Shown: piece after piece, positions 56,821 through 56,905 of the stretch
Position numbering within the stretch: position 1 is the stretch's first letter
Layout of the letters: each line of letters begins with the position of its first letter
Origin: Acidovorax sp. Leaf191
GTDB lineage: Bacteria > Pseudomonadota > Gammaproteobacteria > Burkholderiales > Burkholderiaceae_C
Reading direction: 5' to 3'
Assembly: GCF_001424425.1 (NCBI RefSeq)
Contig: NZ_LMPT01000003.1
Location: 1 to 56,905 of the forward strand
Length of the DNA stretch: 56,905 nucleotides
Position numbers and translations under genes: made by a program
Notes under the pieces: generated by a model
Seen by the model: the letters and a program-made list of their open reading frames with translations, nothing else
What the model was told of the DNA's origin: nothing
The model's database searches: none

Positions 56821-56905
56821 ACCCGTTCGGGCTGAGCCTGTCGAAGCCGGGGCAAGACCTCAGTGCAGCCCTTCGACAAGCTCAGGGTGAACGGTTCAGG
56901 GGCTG
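56821..56905. repeat. REPIN-like element, copy 2
   Basis: Same unit as 56707-56791 at an offset of 114 bases, with only a few differences (GAGCCTG for GAGCGTG, GTGAACGG for GTGATCGG). It reaches the window edge, so the array may continue. Confidence 0.85.

Overview
The window is high-GC DNA whose gene content and order point to a betaproteobacterium of the Comamonadaceae (Acidovorax-like). The evidence is the colinear cluster ndk-rlmN-pilF-rodZ-ispG-hisS-yfgM-bamB-der-hfq-hflX-hflK-hflC-hisZ-purA, a surE-pcm-nlpD group, a dnaG-rpoD pair with an Ala/Lys/Pro-rich RpoD N-terminus, a Bug-type (TctC) binding protein and REP-like intergenic repeats. This assignment is inferred from sequence features, not from a database search.

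Region 1 (about 0.1-23.4 kb, all on the minus strand) is conserved housekeeping DNA: surE-pcm-nlpD-rluD, scpB-rluB, then ndk to a phosphoribosyltransferase gene. Many neighbours overlap or lie within 20 bases, which suggests a few long operons. They serve translation and rRNA/tRNA modification (hisS, rlmN, rluB, rluD, hflX, der), envelope biogenesis and quality control (bamB, yfgM, hflKC, pilF, rodZ, nlpD), RNA regulation (hfq), chromosome segregation (scpB) and metabolism (ndk, ispG, hisZ, purA).

Region 2 (23.5-30 kb, plus strand) carries a quinone oxidoreductase, a cytosolic diguanylate cyclase, a Tat-exported PhoD phosphatase and a lipoprotein gamma-glutamyltransferase.

Region 3 (30-37 kb, minus strand) is an RHS polymorphic-toxin locus and the least ordinary part of the window. 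A Sec-signal RHS/YD-repeat protein is separated by a frameshift from its C-terminal tip. The tip carries a zincin-type HExxH motif and is followed by a lipoprotein gene that looks like its immunity gene. Downstream lies an orphan RHS tip with a caspase/C80-like His...Cys arrangement, followed by two small AT-rich genes. A direct repeat of about 225 bp links the two tips. A crossover in one 66-bp stretch of it would swap the tip and also restore the reading frame.

Region 4 (37-49 kb) is accessory and regulatory: a TauE-like permease with a divergent LysR regulator, an aldo/keto reductase, a large lipoprotein joining an F5/8-type C domain to a di-haem oxidoreductase, a flavin-binding PNPOx-fold protein, an AhpD-like protein with a divergent AraC regulator, and a coupled pair of a PotD-like periplasmic binding protein and a membrane diguanylate cyclase that resembles the NspS-MbaA arrangement of Vibrio.

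Region 5 (49-56.9 kb, plus strand) holds dnaG and rpoD with a strong terminator, then a 42-codon cysteine-containing ORF coupled to a tctC-like gene, a chemotaxis receptor gene, and two copies of a REPIN-like repeat that run to the window edge. No rRNA, tRNA, CRISPR array or intact insertion sequence was found.
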